From Dictyobacter arantiisoli (GTDB lineage Bacteria > Chloroflexota > Ktedonobacteria > Ktedonobacterales > Ktedonobacteraceae): a stretch of DNA of 56,870 nt. Location of the stretch: positions 1-56,870 of the forward strand of contig NZ_BIXY01000039.1 in the NCBI RefSeq assembly GCF_008326305.1, in the 5' to 3' direction. The position numbers were made by a program, and so were the translations under genes. Each line of letters opens with the position of its first letter. Position 1 is the stretch's first letter. Shown here one piece after another: positions 8,437 through 17,058 of the stretch. A model generated the notes under the pieces. It worked only from the letters and a program-made list of their open reading frames with translations. It was not told the DNA's origin and ran no database searches.

Positions 8437-9817
8437 TTAAGATGGAGAGAAGGGCAGGAACGATTTCTTTATCCTGCTCTTCGAGGATGGTGCGGGGATC
8501 GAGCAGCAAGGTATCTCGGAAAATGCGGGTGATGATAGGGATGGAGCGTTCACGAAGGCGTTGCGCGATCAGATCGAGCGCGCAAGGCATCTGTTCAGCA
8601 TCCAGCGCCAGTAATGTAGTGGGTAGCGTCTCGCCCGGCAATGATCCTCCACCGATAGTGGATTCACCAGACAGCGTATGGATAGCAAAGCCTCTGGCAG
8701 TGAGCTGGTGCGCCCAATCGGCGGCCCGACTGGCAAGCTTTTCAGGCCGCGCCGCAATCATCCGCCAGACAGGAATATGCGTCTCCGCCTGCCCACGCTG
8801 ATAATGGCGCAAGGTAGCTTCAAGCGCTGCCAATGTCATTTTATCGATTCTGACGGCCCGCATCAAAGGATGCTGTGCCAGACGTGCAATCACATCCGCG
8901 TTACCGACCAGGATACCAGCCTGTGGTCCCCCCAGCAGTTTATCCCCGGAGAAGCATACCAGATCAGCACCGGCCACCAGGCTCTCACGTGGGGTCGGCT
9001 CATGGCTTAAACCATACTGCTCACTCGGCAAAAAACAGCCGCTGCCAAGATCATCCATCACCAGTAAGCCATGCGCGTGGGCCAACTCGGCCATCTCCTG
9101 TGTTGAAGTTGCTTCCGTAAAGCCAGTCATCAAAAAATTGCTGGGATGGACTGTCAGCAGAACCGCCGTACGTTCGCTCAGCGCCGCAGCATAATCCTTA
9201 ATCCTGGTCCGATTCGTCGTTCCCACTTCAACCAGTGTACAGCCACTTTGACGGATCACATCAGGAATACGGAAACCACCGCCAATTTCGACCAGTTGTC
9301 CACGCGAAATAATCACCTCGCGTCCCGCCGCCAGAGCGCTCAATCCCAACAGTACCGCCGAAGCGTTATTATTTGTCACCAGCGCCGCCTCGGCCCCGGT
9401 TAATTCGCGCAATAATGCTGTGATATGGGTATGGCGTGAGCCGCGTAAGCCTGCGGCCAGATCATATTCAAGATTGGAATAGCCACCAGCCACTTCTTGT
9501 ACGGCCTGCAAAGCCATCTGACTGAGCGGGGCGCGTCCCAGATTAGTATTAATAATCACGCCAGTCGCATTGATGACGGGACGCAATTGGGGACGGGCTT
9601 GCTGGCGCAAAGAGAGATCAGCAGCTGCGAGCAGCACTTCGGGAGAGGGACAAAGCGCACCGGCCCGAATGGCATCTCGAGCCTGTGCGATATGCATACG
9701 GAGAGCGCTCACCACCAGATCATGTGAGAACGTCGCGATCAATCTTTCGCCCTCAGATGTACGCAATAATTCATCTACCGAAGGAAGGAAGCGAAACTGA
9801 TTGTGATCGAGCGTCAT
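8426..9817 (-). CDS. selA: L-seryl-tRNA(Sec) selenium transferase SelA
   Basis: SelA is a PLP enzyme that turns Ser-tRNA(Sec) into Sec-tRNA(Sec) using selenophosphate. The 463-residue length is typical. Marks include VINATGVIINTNLGRAPLS (residues about 81-99), GGYSNLEYDL and the PLP-binding Lys293 in SGDKLLGGPQAG. It implies that this organism makes selenoproteins, although selB, selD and tRNA-Sec are not in the window. It lies 61 bp downstream of the toxin-antitoxin genes on the same strand and may be cotranscribed with them. Confidence 0.95.
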   Translation of the reverse strand: MTLDHNQFRFLPSVDELLRTSEGERLIATFSHDLVVSALRMHIAQARDAIRAGALCPSPEVLLAAADLSLRQQARPQLRPVINATGVIINTNLGRAPLSQMALQAVQEVAGGYSNLEYDLAAGLRGSRHTHITALLRELTGAEAALVTNNNASAVLLGLSALAAGREVIISRGQLVEIGGGFRIPDVIRQSGCTLVEVGTTNRTRIKDYAAALSERTAVLLTVHPSNFLMTGFTEATSTQEMAELAHAHGLLVMDDLGSGCFLPSEQYGLSHEPTPRESLVAGADLVCFSGDKLLGGPQAGILVGNADVIARLAQHPLMRAVRIDKMTLAALEATLRHYQRGQAETHIPVWRMIAARPEKLASRAADWAHQLTARGFAIHTLSGESTIGGGSLPGETLPTTLLALDAEQMPCALDLIAQRLRERSIPIITRIFRDTLLLDPRTILEEQDKEIVPALLSILTSP

Positions 9818-9878
9818 AATAGCTTATCTCACCGTACAGGAATAGAAGTCGACCGCCAGAAAAATTTTCAGGAAAAGG

Positions 9879-10310
9879 TTAATGTAATGAATAGAACATC
9901 GTGATCGCCAGACTATTTGCTACCTTGCCTATCACGGCCCGCAGATCGGCGTCATTCAAGCGACAAATAGCATATTGATCAGCCAGGAGAGAGCGCAGAA
10001 TAGGATACATCAATTCTGTCTTCACCAGGCTGTCGGTGTCTAACAAAGGATAATCGCGCTTGAGAAGAAGATGGTGATAAGGGCGCAGTTTGCCACGATA
10101 GGAGGTTAATGCAACCACATTGACTGCCCCTGCATGGCGACAAAAAGGCTCTCCTGACACTACCAGTGCAGGATGCCAATCAAGTATCCGTTTTTCCTCA
10201 ATTCCGGGAGGAAGAGATGGATATCCGAAATTCACCCAATACACCATGCCAAACTGCACTGGCGTAAGGTAAGTGAGTGAGTCCGGTGCAATTTCAGGAG
10301 GATGAGGCAT
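9879..10310 (-). CDS. MazF/PemK-like toxin (putative)
   Basis: A 143-residue protein with the features of the PemK/MazF endoribonuclease fold: GMVYWVNFG near residue 21 (the family GDIYWVDL-type strand), HPALVVSGEPF, VNVVALTS and a late DLRAVIGKV helix. The family cleaves RNA and is neutralised by a small antitoxin encoded just upstream. Here the candidate is 10343-10567, 32 bp away. The first about 20 residues are not typical and no clear RBS precedes Met 10310, so the start is uncertain; Met 10247 would remove the extension. Confidence 0.65.
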   Translation of the reverse strand: MPHPPEIAPDSLTYLTPVQFGMVYWVNFGYPSLPPGIEEKRILDWHPALVVSGEPFCRHAGAVNVVALTSYRGKLRPYHHLLLKRDYPLLDTDSLVKTELMYPILRSLLADQYAICRLNDADLRAVIGKVANSLAITMFYSLH

Positions 10311-10342
10311 GGTAATTAAATTAACACATCTTTACTAATAAA

Positions 10343-10567
10343 CTACGGACGAACAAGAGCAACCGGAGTATAGGACGCCACATCACTGGTTTCGAGCTGT
10401 GAATGGAAACATGCAGACGTTAAGGCCCAGGAGCGAGCAACGAGGCCGAGGCGCTCATCACGTTCATCCTGATTTTCCTCTTGTAATGCGACAGCGATGA
10501 GTTCCATATCATGCTGGTATTGTTCACTCAGCAAGGAAGAACGGCTGAAGTCACAATTCGTCGCCAT
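10343..10567 (-). CDS. Small acidic protein, candidate antitoxin
   Basis: A 74-residue hydrophilic protein beginning MATNCDFSRSSLLSEQYQ with an acidic helix EENQDERDERLG. Its order (small gene first, toxin-like gene second, same strand) and the start context AAGAGGTAG 5 nt before ATG fit a toxin-antitoxin operon. I see no HTH, AbrB or RHH motif, so it is named from context only. The promoter and operator at 10649-10692 are 80-125 bp upstream. Confidence 0.55.
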   Translation of the reverse strand: MATNCDFSRSSLLSEQYQHDMELIAVALQEENQDERDERLGLVARSWALTSACFHSQLETSDVASYTPVALVRP

Positions 10568-10648
10568 AGAAGCTACCTCTTATTCCTAAATCCTAACAGA
10601 TTACTCGCACATTGGGTAGCGGAAAAACCGCATGAGGTGTAATGAATT

Positions 10649-10692
10649 TCTCCAACGTTGGAGATTATACCAGCAATTTAGGCAAGACGCAA
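10649..10692 (-). promoter_or_regulatory. Promoter and palindromic operator of the TA operon
   Basis: On the minus strand -35 TTGCGT (10687-10692) and -10 TATAAT (10664-10669) are 17 bp apart. A perfect 16-bp palindrome TCTCCAACGTTGGAGA (10649-10664) begins at the last base of the -10 and covers the expected start site. This is where an autorepressing antitoxin-toxin complex would be expected to bind; the role is inferred. Confidence 0.65.
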
Positions 10693-10781
10693 TGCTTTTG
10701 GTAACGACTTTCAACGAGCAGATAAAATGAATACCAATTTACCAATTTTCTCAGCATTAAAAAAATTCCCTGTAAAAGTGC

Positions 10782-10810
10782 TTGACACAACGACACCGGT
10801 CGGCTATAAT
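10782..10810 (+). promoter_or_regulatory. Consensus promoter of the tRNA-tuf operon
   Basis: TTGACA (10782-10787), 17 bp, TATAAT (10805-10810): a perfect sigma-70-type promoter. It fires toward tRNA-Tyr, tRNA-Thr and tuf. Expected start site is about 10817. Confidence 0.9.
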
Positions 10811-10868
10811 GACGTCGTTGATCACTCAGAACAATCATCCAGAGAGATCTGGAGTGTTTGACACATAG

Positions 10869-10952
10869 GGGCAGTTACCAAAGTGGACAAATGGGACTGA
10901 CTGTAAATCAGTTGCGTAAGCTTCGAAGGTTCGAATCCTCCACTGCCCACCA
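10869..10952 (+). tRNA. tRNA-Tyr (GTA)
   Basis: The acceptor GGGCAGT pairs with ACTGCCC, the anticodon loop is CTGTAAA (GTA), and the long variable arm marks a class II tRNA as expected for bacterial tRNA-Tyr. The 3' CCA is encoded (10950-10952). Placement just before tRNA-Thr and tuf is the classic tufB arrangement. Confidence 0.95.
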
Positions 10953-10989
10953 CTATCAATAACTCCAGATATTGGTAGTAAGTAATCAG

Positions 10990-11061
10990 GCCCGTGTGGC
11001 GCAGAGGTAGCGCACATTCTTGGTAAGAATGAGGTCATGGGTTCAATTCCCATCACGGGCT
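10990..11061 (+). tRNA. tRNA-Thr (GGT)
   Basis: Acceptor GCCCGTG pairs with CACGGGC; the anticodon loop TTGGTAA gives GGT. The T loop is TTCAATT. No CCA is encoded. It is cotranscribed with tRNA-Tyr and probably tuf; the 260 bp up to tuf contain no other gene. Confidence 0.95.
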
Positions 11062-11322
11062 TCCGTGGTTTCCATATACAGTATGGGCCGTTTGTTCTTC
11101 ACACTCCAGGCCCATCCTCATGAATTCCGCGTGTGTCTTATAAGAAATAAGAAAAGATCTTGCTGCCGTCTTCTGATTGATCGTCACCTCCCGTCCGTTT
11201 TATCGTAGGAAGGTTTATTCTCATTGTTTGACGATCGGATATAGGAGACGGCTGCTGCATGTCTACACCATTGCTATCTGATCTGAACGTAAGCAGGATT
11301 GCAGAAGGAGCCACAGTAGGAA

Positions 11323-12528
11323 ATGGCGAAGAAAAAGTTCGAGCGAACAAAGCCGCATGTGAACATTGGCACCATTGGACACATTGACCATGGCAAAACC
11401 ACGCTGACCGCGGCCATCACAAAAGTGTTGTCAGCAGCACAGCTTGCCAAGTATACGGCTTTTGACCAGATCGACAAAGCTCCCGAAGAGCGCGAGCGTG
11501 GTATCACCATCTCGATTGCTCACCTGGAGTATGAGACTGAGAAACGCCACTATGCTCACGTCGATTGCCCCGGTCACGCTGACTACATTAAGAACATGAT
11601 CACGGGTGCCGCTCAGATGGACGGCGCTATTCTCGTGGTGAGTGCCCCTGACGGTCCTATGCCTCAGACGCGCGAGCACGTACTGCTTGCTCGTCAGGTA
11701 GAAGTGCCTGCCATGGTGGTCTTCCTGAATAAAGTTGATATGATGGAAGACGAAGAGTTGCTCGAACTGGTTGAGTTGGAAGTACGTGAACTGCTTTCCA
11801 AGTACCAGTTCCCTGGCGATGATGTTCCAGTCGTACGCGGCTCCGCCATCAAAGCCCTGGAGAGCAAAGGCGATCTGTCCCGCAACGATCCTGATGCCAA
11901 ACCCATCTGGGATCTCATGGACCAGGTCGACGCGTATATTCCCACTCCTCCACGTGCCACTGATCAGCCATTCTTGATGCCTGTTGAGGACGTCTTCGGT
12001 ATTAAAGGTCGCGGTACTGTCGCTACCGGTCGTATCGAGCGTGGCGTCGTCAAAGTTGGTGAGAACGTCGAGATCGTTGGCATTCAGGAAGTGACCCGCA
12101 ACGTCGTCGTCACTGGCGTTGAGATGTTCCAGAAAACGCTGGACACCGGTATGGCTGGTGATAACGTTGGGTGTCTCCTGCGTGGTGTTGAGCGTGCCGA
12201 CCTCGAACGTGGTCAGGTGCTGGCGAAGCCCGGTTCCATCAAACCTCACAAAAACTTCAAAGCTCAGGTATACGTCCTCTCGAAAGAAGAGGGTGGCCGC
12301 CATACTCCATTCTTCAACGGCTATCGCCCCCAGTTCTATGTCCGCACCACGGACGTAACCGGTTCGATCAAGCTGCCAGAGGGTGTTGAAATGGTCATGC
12401 CTGGTGACAACATCGAAATGACAGTTGAGTTAATCCAGCCGGTCGCTATGGAAGTAGGCGTGAAATTCGCCATCCGTGAAGGTGGCCGCACTGTTGGTGC
12501 TGGTTTCTGCACACAGGTCATCAGCTAA
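11323..12528 (+). CDS. tuf: Elongation factor Tu
   Basis: EF-Tu carries aminoacyl-tRNA to the ribosome as a GTP complex. The 401-residue protein has G1 GHIDHGKT (Ile replacing the usual Val), the effector region RERGITI, G3 DCPGHADY, G4 NKVD and the SAIKALE segment, followed by domains 2 and 3 ([26 protein letters not shown]). The start is the ATG after AGAAGGAG-type RBS. It is linked to tRNA-Tyr/Thr upstream and to rpmG-secE-nusG downstream. Confidence 0.98.
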   Translation: MAKKKFERTKPHVNIGTIGHIDHGKTTLTAAITKVLSAAQLAKYTAFDQIDKAPEERERGITISIAHLEYETEKRHYAHVDCPGHADYIKNMITGAAQMDGAILVVSAPDGPMPQTREHVLLARQVEVPAMVVFLNKVDMMEDEELLELVELEVRELLSKYQFPGDDVPVVRGSAIKALESKGDLSRNDPDAKPIWDLMDQVDAYIPTPPRATDQPFLMPVEDVFGIKGRGTVATGRIERGVVKVGENVEIVGIQEVTRNVVVTGVEMFQKTLDTGMAGDNVGCLLRGVERADLERGQVLAKPGSIKPHKNFKAQVYVLSKEEGGRHTPFFNGYRPQFYVRTTDVTGSIKLPEGVEMVMPGDNIEMTVELIQPVAMEVGVKFAIREGGRTVGAGFCTQVIS

Positions 12529-12546
12529 GAATAACGAACAGACAAC

Positions 12547-12570
12547 GTGGGCGCAAAAACTTGCGCCCAC
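12547..12570 (+). terminator. Hairpin downstream of tuf
   Basis: GTGGGCGCAA (12547-12556) and TTGCGCCCAC (12561-12570) form a perfect 10-bp stem with a 4-nt loop. No T run follows, so it more likely stabilises the tuf 3' end or attenuates read-through into rpmG than stops transcription fully. Confidence 0.5.
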
Positions 12571-12651
12571 AACTGTCTCTTCAAATTCCCTGATGAAATA
12601 GACAGCCTGAGTCAGCAGCAAGCCAAACCCAACCCGTTAACGGAGAAGAAA

Positions 12652-12819
12652 ATGGCAAAGAGCAAAGAAAGTCGTATCGTGGTAACATTGGCTTGCACAG
12701 TGTGTAAAAGCCGCAACTATACCACCTCAAAAAACAAGAAGAACAATCCTGAGCGCATGGAGCTGAGGAAGTATTGTAGCACGTGCCAAGAGCCTGCGCC
12801 TCACCGCGAGACCAAGTAA
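12652..12819 (+). CDS. rpmG: 50S ribosomal protein L33
   Basis: A 55-residue basic protein, usual length for L33, of the large subunit near the E site. It is the zinc-binding form, with two CxxC pairs (CTVC and CSTC) and the family core [11 protein letters not shown]. The start ATG 12652 follows GGAGAAGAAA. It sits between tuf and secE as in many bacteria. Confidence 0.95.
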   Translation: MAKSKESRIVVTLACTVCKSRNYTTSKNKKNNPERMELRKYCSTCQEPAPHRETK

Positions 12820-12890
12820 GAAGTATGATTGTCTCCCTTCAACTCGTAGGTTGAACCAGGTGAGATCGTTACTGATCAGAAAGGTTGAAC

Positions 12891-13292
12891 GTGGCAAAGA
12901 ACATGACTGACAGAAAGAAAAATGTCAGCCGAAGTCAGGCAACTGAAGTCCAACCTCAACAGGTTCAGACGACAGCTGCAGCGAAAGCTTCGGCCCGCGA
13001 AGAACGGCGTGAGCAAAAGCGCGAGACTGCCACAACCAAGTCAGCCAGTAAGCCCGCTGCTCGTCGATCTTCTAAAGGATCTTCTCCAGTTGCACGATGG
13101 CGCAACAATAGGATTGGTCGCTTTGTCTACGAAGCTTACTATGAGCTCCGCTACAAGGTAACATGGCCAACATTTGAGGAAGCCAGAAACATGACCATTA
13201 TGGTCCTGATTATTTCTGTGATCCTCGCCGTACTTTTATCCTTAGTTGATCTCGGGCTTTTTAATCTCTTCAAAGTTATAATCGGTGGGTAA
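12891..13292 (+). CDS. secE: Preprotein translocase subunit SecE
   Basis: SecE clamps SecY in the Sec channel. The C-terminal 60 residues have the family pattern: an amphipathic helix with ELRYKVTWPTFEEARNMT and one membrane helix (IMVLIISVILAVLLSLVDLG). The N-terminal 70 residues are a basic, Ala/Lys/Arg-rich, probably disordered extension. GTG 12891 is preferred because AGAAAGG lies 6 nt upstream; TTG 12885 overlaps the RBS and ATG 12903 is possible. It is followed by nusG. Confidence 0.9.
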   Translation: MAKNMTDRKKNVSRSQATEVQPQQVQTTAAAKASAREERREQKRETATTKSASKPAARRSSKGSSPVARWRNNRIGRFVYEAYYELRYKVTWPTFEEARNMTIMVLIISVILAVLLSLVDLGLFNLFKVIIGG

Positions 13293-13329
13293 CTAGCTCC
13301 GACACCTGGAAAGCATAAGGGGAAACGCT

Positions 13330-13899
13330 GTGGTTACTGAACGTACCAGTGGAAAAGAGCCGCCCGAGGAGAAACGTGCCTGGTATGCAATACATACATA
13401 CTCCGGCTATGAAAACAAAGTAAGAAGCCACCTCGAGGCACGTATCGCTTCGATGGATATGAAAAATAAGATTTTTCGTATCATTGTTCCGATGGAAGAA
13501 GAGGTGGAAATTAAACAGGGTCAGCGACGCACAGTACAACGCAAGGTTTTTCCTGGCTATGTACTTGTCGAGATGATTATGAGCGACGAAGCCTGGTATG
13601 TCGTCCGTAACACCCCTGGAGTCACCAGTTTTGTGGGTTCCGGGACGCGCCCCGTTCCATTAATGGAACACGAGATCCAGACTATCCTGAAACAGGTTAC
13701 GCATGACGTTGAGAAGCCCAAAGCGAAGATCAACTTCAGCAAAGGTCAGAGCGTACGTGTGGTAGATGGACCTTTTACCGAATTTATTGGCACTGTCAAT
13801 GACATTAATATGGATCGCAATAAAGTGACTGTGCTTGTATCATTCTTTGGTCGTGAGACCCCAGTTGTGCTGGATTTCCTCCAGGTGGAGAAAATCTAA
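13330..13899 (+). CDS. nusG: Transcription termination/antitermination factor NusG
   Basis: NusG binds RNA polymerase and couples it to Rho or the ribosome. The 189-residue protein has the NGN domain (AWYAIHTYSGYENKV, then VFPGYVLVEM and NTPGVTSFVG) and a C-terminal KOW domain (GQSVRVVDGPFTEFIGTV). The start is GTG 13330 with AAGGGG upstream. It is 37 bp from secE, in the same operon. Confidence 0.97.
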   Translation: MVTERTSGKEPPEEKRAWYAIHTYSGYENKVRSHLEARIASMDMKNKIFRIIVPMEEEVEIKQGQRRTVQRKVFPGYVLVEMIMSDEAWYVVRNTPGVTSFVGSGTRPVPLMEHEIQTILKQVTHDVEKPKAKINFSKGQSVRVVDGPFTEFIGTVNDINMDRNKVTVLVSFFGRETPVVLDFLQVEKI

Positions 13900-13943
13900 G
13901 CCGATCACCAGTCATCGACCCATTCTGAGGAGTTTGAACACAT

Positions 13944-14366
13944 ATGGCAAAGCGTATTAAAGCGGTAGTAAAGCTGCAAATTCCAGCCGGGAAAGCAACC
14001 CCTGCCCCCCCAATTGGTACTGCACTTGGACCTCACGGCATCAACTTAATGATGTTTTGTAAGGAGTACAATGCTCGTACCGCCGAACAGGCAGGTATGG
14101 TCATCCCAGCTGAGATCACCATTTTCGAGGATCGTTCCTTTACTTTTATCACCAAGACACCTCCAGTACCTGATCTGTTAAAGACAGCAGCTGGCATCTC
14201 CTCTGGCTCTGCTACCCCTAACAAGAGCAAAGTTGGAAGCATTGATCGCGCTAAATTGCGTGAGATCGCCGAGTTGAAGATGAAAGATCTCAATGTGAAT
14301 AGCATTGAGGCTGCTGAAAAGACAATTGAAGGTACCGCTCGCAGCATGGGTGTTACCATCGAGTAG
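13944..14366 (+). CDS. rplK: 50S ribosomal protein L11
   Basis: The 140-residue length is standard for L11, which forms the GTPase-associated stalk base with 23S rRNA. Visible marks are the N-terminal [20 protein letters not shown] and the C-terminal RNA-binding domain ending [11 protein letters not shown]. The RBS is GAGGAG, about 10 nt upstream of the ATG. Operon partner of rplA, 50 bp downstream. Confidence 0.98.
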   Translation: MAKRIKAVVKLQIPAGKATPAPPIGTALGPHGINLMMFCKEYNARTAEQAGMVIPAEITIFEDRSFTFITKTPPVPDLLKTAAGISSGSATPNKSKVGSIDRAKLREIAELKMKDLNVNSIEAAEKTIEGTARSMGVTIE

Positions 14367-14416
14367 TCCAGCCCGAAAGTCACTGCGGTTACTGCCTCAA
14401 GGAGGGCAAAAAATTC

Positions 14417-15133
14417 ATGGCAACGACAAAACACGGAAAAAAATACCTGGAAGCGGCCAAGCTGGTCGATTCCGAGAAGCTGTACCAGCCATCAGAAGCT
14501 GTTTCACTCCTCAAAAAAATTAGCTATGCCAAATTCGATTCTACCGTCGAAGTACATATGAAGCTTGGCGTTGATCCGCGCCACGCTGATCAGATGGTGC
14601 GTGGCGTTGCTACGCTGCCAGCTGGTACTGGTAAAGACGTACGTGTGCTGGTCTTCGCACAAGGTGAGAAGGCAGCCGAGGCCGAGGCCGCTGGCGCCGA
14701 TATCGTCGGTCTGGATGATCTTATCAAACAGATCGAGGGCGACTGGTTGGGCTTCGACGTCGCAATTGCAACTCCTGATGTCATGGGTAAGGTTGGCCGA
14801 CTTGGTAAAAAGCTCGGACCCCGAAACCTGATGCCTAGCCCAAAAGCTGGAACGATCACTTTTGATCTGGCTAAGACGATTCGCGAAGTGAAGGCTGGTC
14901 GTGTCGATTTCCGTATCGACCGCACTTCCCTGCTGCACATCCCTGCCGGTAAGATCTCGTTCAGCGAAGAGGCTCTGCTGCAGAACATCAGCTCGGTCAT
15001 CGATGCAGTGATGCGTGCTCGCCCTTCCGGCGCCAAAGGCGTCTATGTGAAGAGCGTGGTGCTCTCCTCCACGATGTCCCCCAGCATCCATCTGGAAGTT
15101 GCTGCCGCCACCGCCTTAAAACCCCAGGCATAA
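14417..15133 (+). CDS. rplA: 50S ribosomal protein L1
   Basis: L1 forms the mobile L1 stalk and often represses its own operon. The 238-residue protein has family blocks [38 protein letters not shown] and the signature [16 protein letters not shown] near residue 133. ATG 14417 is preceded by AAGGAGGGC. A strong terminator follows at 15142. Confidence 0.98.
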   Translation: MATTKHGKKYLEAAKLVDSEKLYQPSEAVSLLKKISYAKFDSTVEVHMKLGVDPRHADQMVRGVATLPAGTGKDVRVLVFAQGEKAAEAEAAGADIVGLDDLIKQIEGDWLGFDVAIATPDVMGKVGRLGKKLGPRNLMPSPKAGTITFDLAKTIREVKAGRVDFRIDRTSLLHIPAGKISFSEEALLQNISSVIDAVMRARPSGAKGVYVKSVVLSSTMSPSIHLEVAAATALKPQA

Positions 15134-15141
15134 TAAGTAGA

Positions 15142-15189
15142 ACAAAGAAAAAGACACAGGCACATTTGCGCCTGTGTCTTTTTCTTTGT
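15142..15189 (+). terminator. Strong terminator after rplA
   Basis: A perfect 20-bp stem (15142-15161 with 15170-15189, 8-nt loop) carries A-rich and T-rich ends. It closes the tuf-rplA transcript and can work in both directions. Confidence 0.9.
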
Positions 15190-15291
15190 AGAGATTTCTC
15201 TCCCAGACAACAAAGACCTGAACCCTCGCGGTCAGGCTCTCTTCCTCGTACGATTACTGGATAGACAATAAGCATCACGATTGTTATAATA

Positions 15292-15300
15292 AAAAAAATC
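15292..15300 (+). promoter_or_regulatory. Extended -10 promoter of the membrane-protein gene
   Basis: TGTTATAAT (15292-15300) matches the extended -10 form TGnTATAAT and needs no good -35. It is 37 bp upstream of ATG 15337 and follows the rplA terminator. Confidence 0.5.
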
Positions 15301-15336
15301 ATCGACAATGTTAACAAATATTTCAGGAGCGATCGC

Positions 15337-16515
15337 ATGGAAGCAGGCGCAACAGAAGAAGAAAAAGATAGCGTGCACACAACAGTCAATGTGGATACGA
15401 CTTTGTCTACGCAGCAGATCTATCAACATGACCCATTATTGATTTTGCTCAAGGGAAAGTTACATCTAAATAATCTCTGGATTAGTGCCGGTGCAACCCT
15501 TCTTCCAGGAAGCGTCTATCTGCTGGCGTGGTTACTCTGGCGAGTTAATGAGATAAAAGAGTGGGATAATAAAGATCTGCTCAGCCTTATCATTCAGACT
15601 TTCATCCTTTTTCCCTTTCTTTCTCTGATCTATACGTTGATTCCCAACGCTATTGTAAAGCTCTTTAATACCCTCGCGACGAATGGCGTGATTGGTCATG
15701 CTCGTAAAGATCGACCTGGTGGCGAAACATATGCAGCCTTCAAGCAACAGTTGGTCTATTGGATAGATAATAGCTGGTGGACAGTGGCAATCACCATCGT
15801 TGTCGTTCTCTACATCCTCACCAGATTATTCCTACGAGAATTACCAGCTCAAAATAATCCGATACCTTACCCGTTACGAGCTATCGTGATTATCGCCTAT
15901 GCCCCTCTGATGTTTGCTACAGGAATGAGTGTGATACGGCTCGTAATAGTATTGATCTTTACAAATCGTTTGTTTTATTTTTTCACCCTTCAAATCCAAC
16001 CAATACATCCCGATGGCTCTGGCGGACTTGGTATTCTTGAAAGTCTTCTCTGGCTCTGCGTCGGCATGATGCTCTGGGTAGTAACCCTGCTGATCGCAAT
16101 GATACTTGTTCAAAAGCTGAGCGGTCTTTCGTACGCTGAAATGTTTTTACTGGGTGCTATTTATATAGCGCTGATCCCCACGCTTTTGATTGGCTGGTTG
16201 ATCTTTCCTCATCGTATGATGGTACAAGCGCGCAATGAGGCATTACAACCACTGATGGTTGAATATCAGCATGCGCTTATACAATCTCTATCCTCAGGAA
16301 CGCAAGATACACAGAGTATTGCCGCTGAAACGCTCCACCTGGAAACACTGAAAAAGCGCTATGACCTGGTATACAATTTGTTCCCTGTCTGGCCTCTGGA
16401 CACCAACACATTAAGTCGGGCTGGTGCAACCGTGATTATACCCATCATCTTACCGCTGATTTTACCATCCACTCTTTCATTTATTTCATTCCTCCTTCAG
16501 AAGTTTGGCCTTTGA
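15337..16515 (+). CDS. Polytopic membrane protein of unknown function
   Basis: I do not recognise the family. The 392-residue protein has about seven or eight hydrophobic helices (near residues 47-70, 81-103, 147-166, 180-218, 233-259, 267-292 and 366-388). A conserved-looking loop motif HPDGSGGLG lies near residue 225. Before the last helix a soluble segment of about 70 residues contains a helical stretch (ETLHLETLKKRYDL). The start has AGGAG 8 nt upstream. It interrupts the universally conserved rplA-rplJ neighbourhood but has its own promoter and lies between a terminator and the L10 leader promoter, so it is an insertion in gene order, not an operon member. Confidence 0.8.
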   Translation: MEAGATEEEKDSVHTTVNVDTTLSTQQIYQHDPLLILLKGKLHLNNLWISAGATLLPGSVYLLAWLLWRVNEIKEWDNKDLLSLIIQTFILFPFLSLIYTLIPNAIVKLFNTLATNGVIGHARKDRPGGETYAAFKQQLVYWIDNSWWTVAITIVVVLYILTRLFLRELPAQNNPIPYPLRAIVIIAYAPLMFATGMSVIRLVIVLIFTNRLFYFFTLQIQPIHPDGSGGLGILESLLWLCVGMMLWVVTLLIAMILVQKLSGLSYAEMFLLGAIYIALIPTLLIGWLIFPHRMMVQARNEALQPLMVEYQHALIQSLSSGTQDTQSIAAETLHLETLKKRYDLVYNLFPVWPLDTNTLSRAGATVIIPIILPLILPSTLSFISFLLQKFGL

Positions 16516-16646
16516 GTCTGGCGAAGACAAGCAAGGTCAAGACGAGTGTCCGCCCGTGGTGGTGTCGTTGAATACAGCGAGGATCTTTTAGACACCGGAA
16601 AGTTTGATCTGAGAATGAAATAGCCCAGATTGGTTGCCAAAAAGAC

Positions 16647-16675
16647 TTTACAAATGCTTCGCATTGATGTATGAT
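16647..16675 (+). promoter_or_regulatory. Promoter of the rplJ-rplL operon
   Basis: TTTACA (16647-16652), 17 bp, TATGAT (16670-16675). It starts the about 380-nt leader that carries the L10-binding element. The stretch 16516-16646 before it has no gene. Confidence 0.7.
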
Positions 16676-16722
16676 AGCTGGGCTGTGCGTAAGGCACACA
16701 TTTCTAGATGATTTATTCATCG

Positions 16723-16786
16723 CCGAAGACAGCAAGCATGCCACTGGCATCTAAGCAATCTTTTGAGAAGATTGACTTGCCGAGGG
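16723..16786 (+). promoter_or_regulatory. Ribosomal protein L10 leader (autoregulatory RNA)
   Basis: The segment begins CCGAAGACAGCAAGC and ends TTGACTTGCCGAGG, bracketing a small internal hairpin. This closely follows the L10 leader known from Firmicutes and related bacteria (CCGAAGACAGC ... CTGCCGAGG), where the L10(L12)4 complex binds and lowers expression of rplJ-rplL. Position upstream of rplJ agrees. Confidence 0.85.
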
Positions 16787-16866
16787 GATAACTATTCCAG
16801 AATAGAATTCGCGGCTGGATCACATGATCGCTGCGTATGATAGATAGAGAATAGAGGTTCTCTCCG

Positions 16867-16895
16867 GCCTTCGGTGCTTTATCGAAGGCATTTTT
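16867..16895 (+). terminator. Attenuator hairpin in the L10 leader
   Basis: GCCTTCG (16867-16873) pairs with CGAAGGC (16883-16889), followed by A and five T. It lies about 80 nt downstream of the L10 element and 160 nt before rplJ, in the place of the transcription attenuator seen in other L10 leaders. Confidence 0.75.
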
Positions 16896-17058
16896 GTTGC
16901 CCTTAAAAGCAATTGTAGGACGGTTTTAGGACTGTCCCTCAAATCAAGCGGAAGACTACTCTGGCTGATCAACAGGCGCCCATAACGCGAATCAGAACCA
17001 ACAGCGGCAGTCATCCACTGCTTGAACAGCACTATTCGGGAAAGGAGGAGAGCACCTT

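Noticed and set aside
11431-12303. Long minus-strand frame of 290 codons opposite tuf
   Set aside because: It is a mirror of the highly biased tuf codons; EF-Tu on plus is certain.
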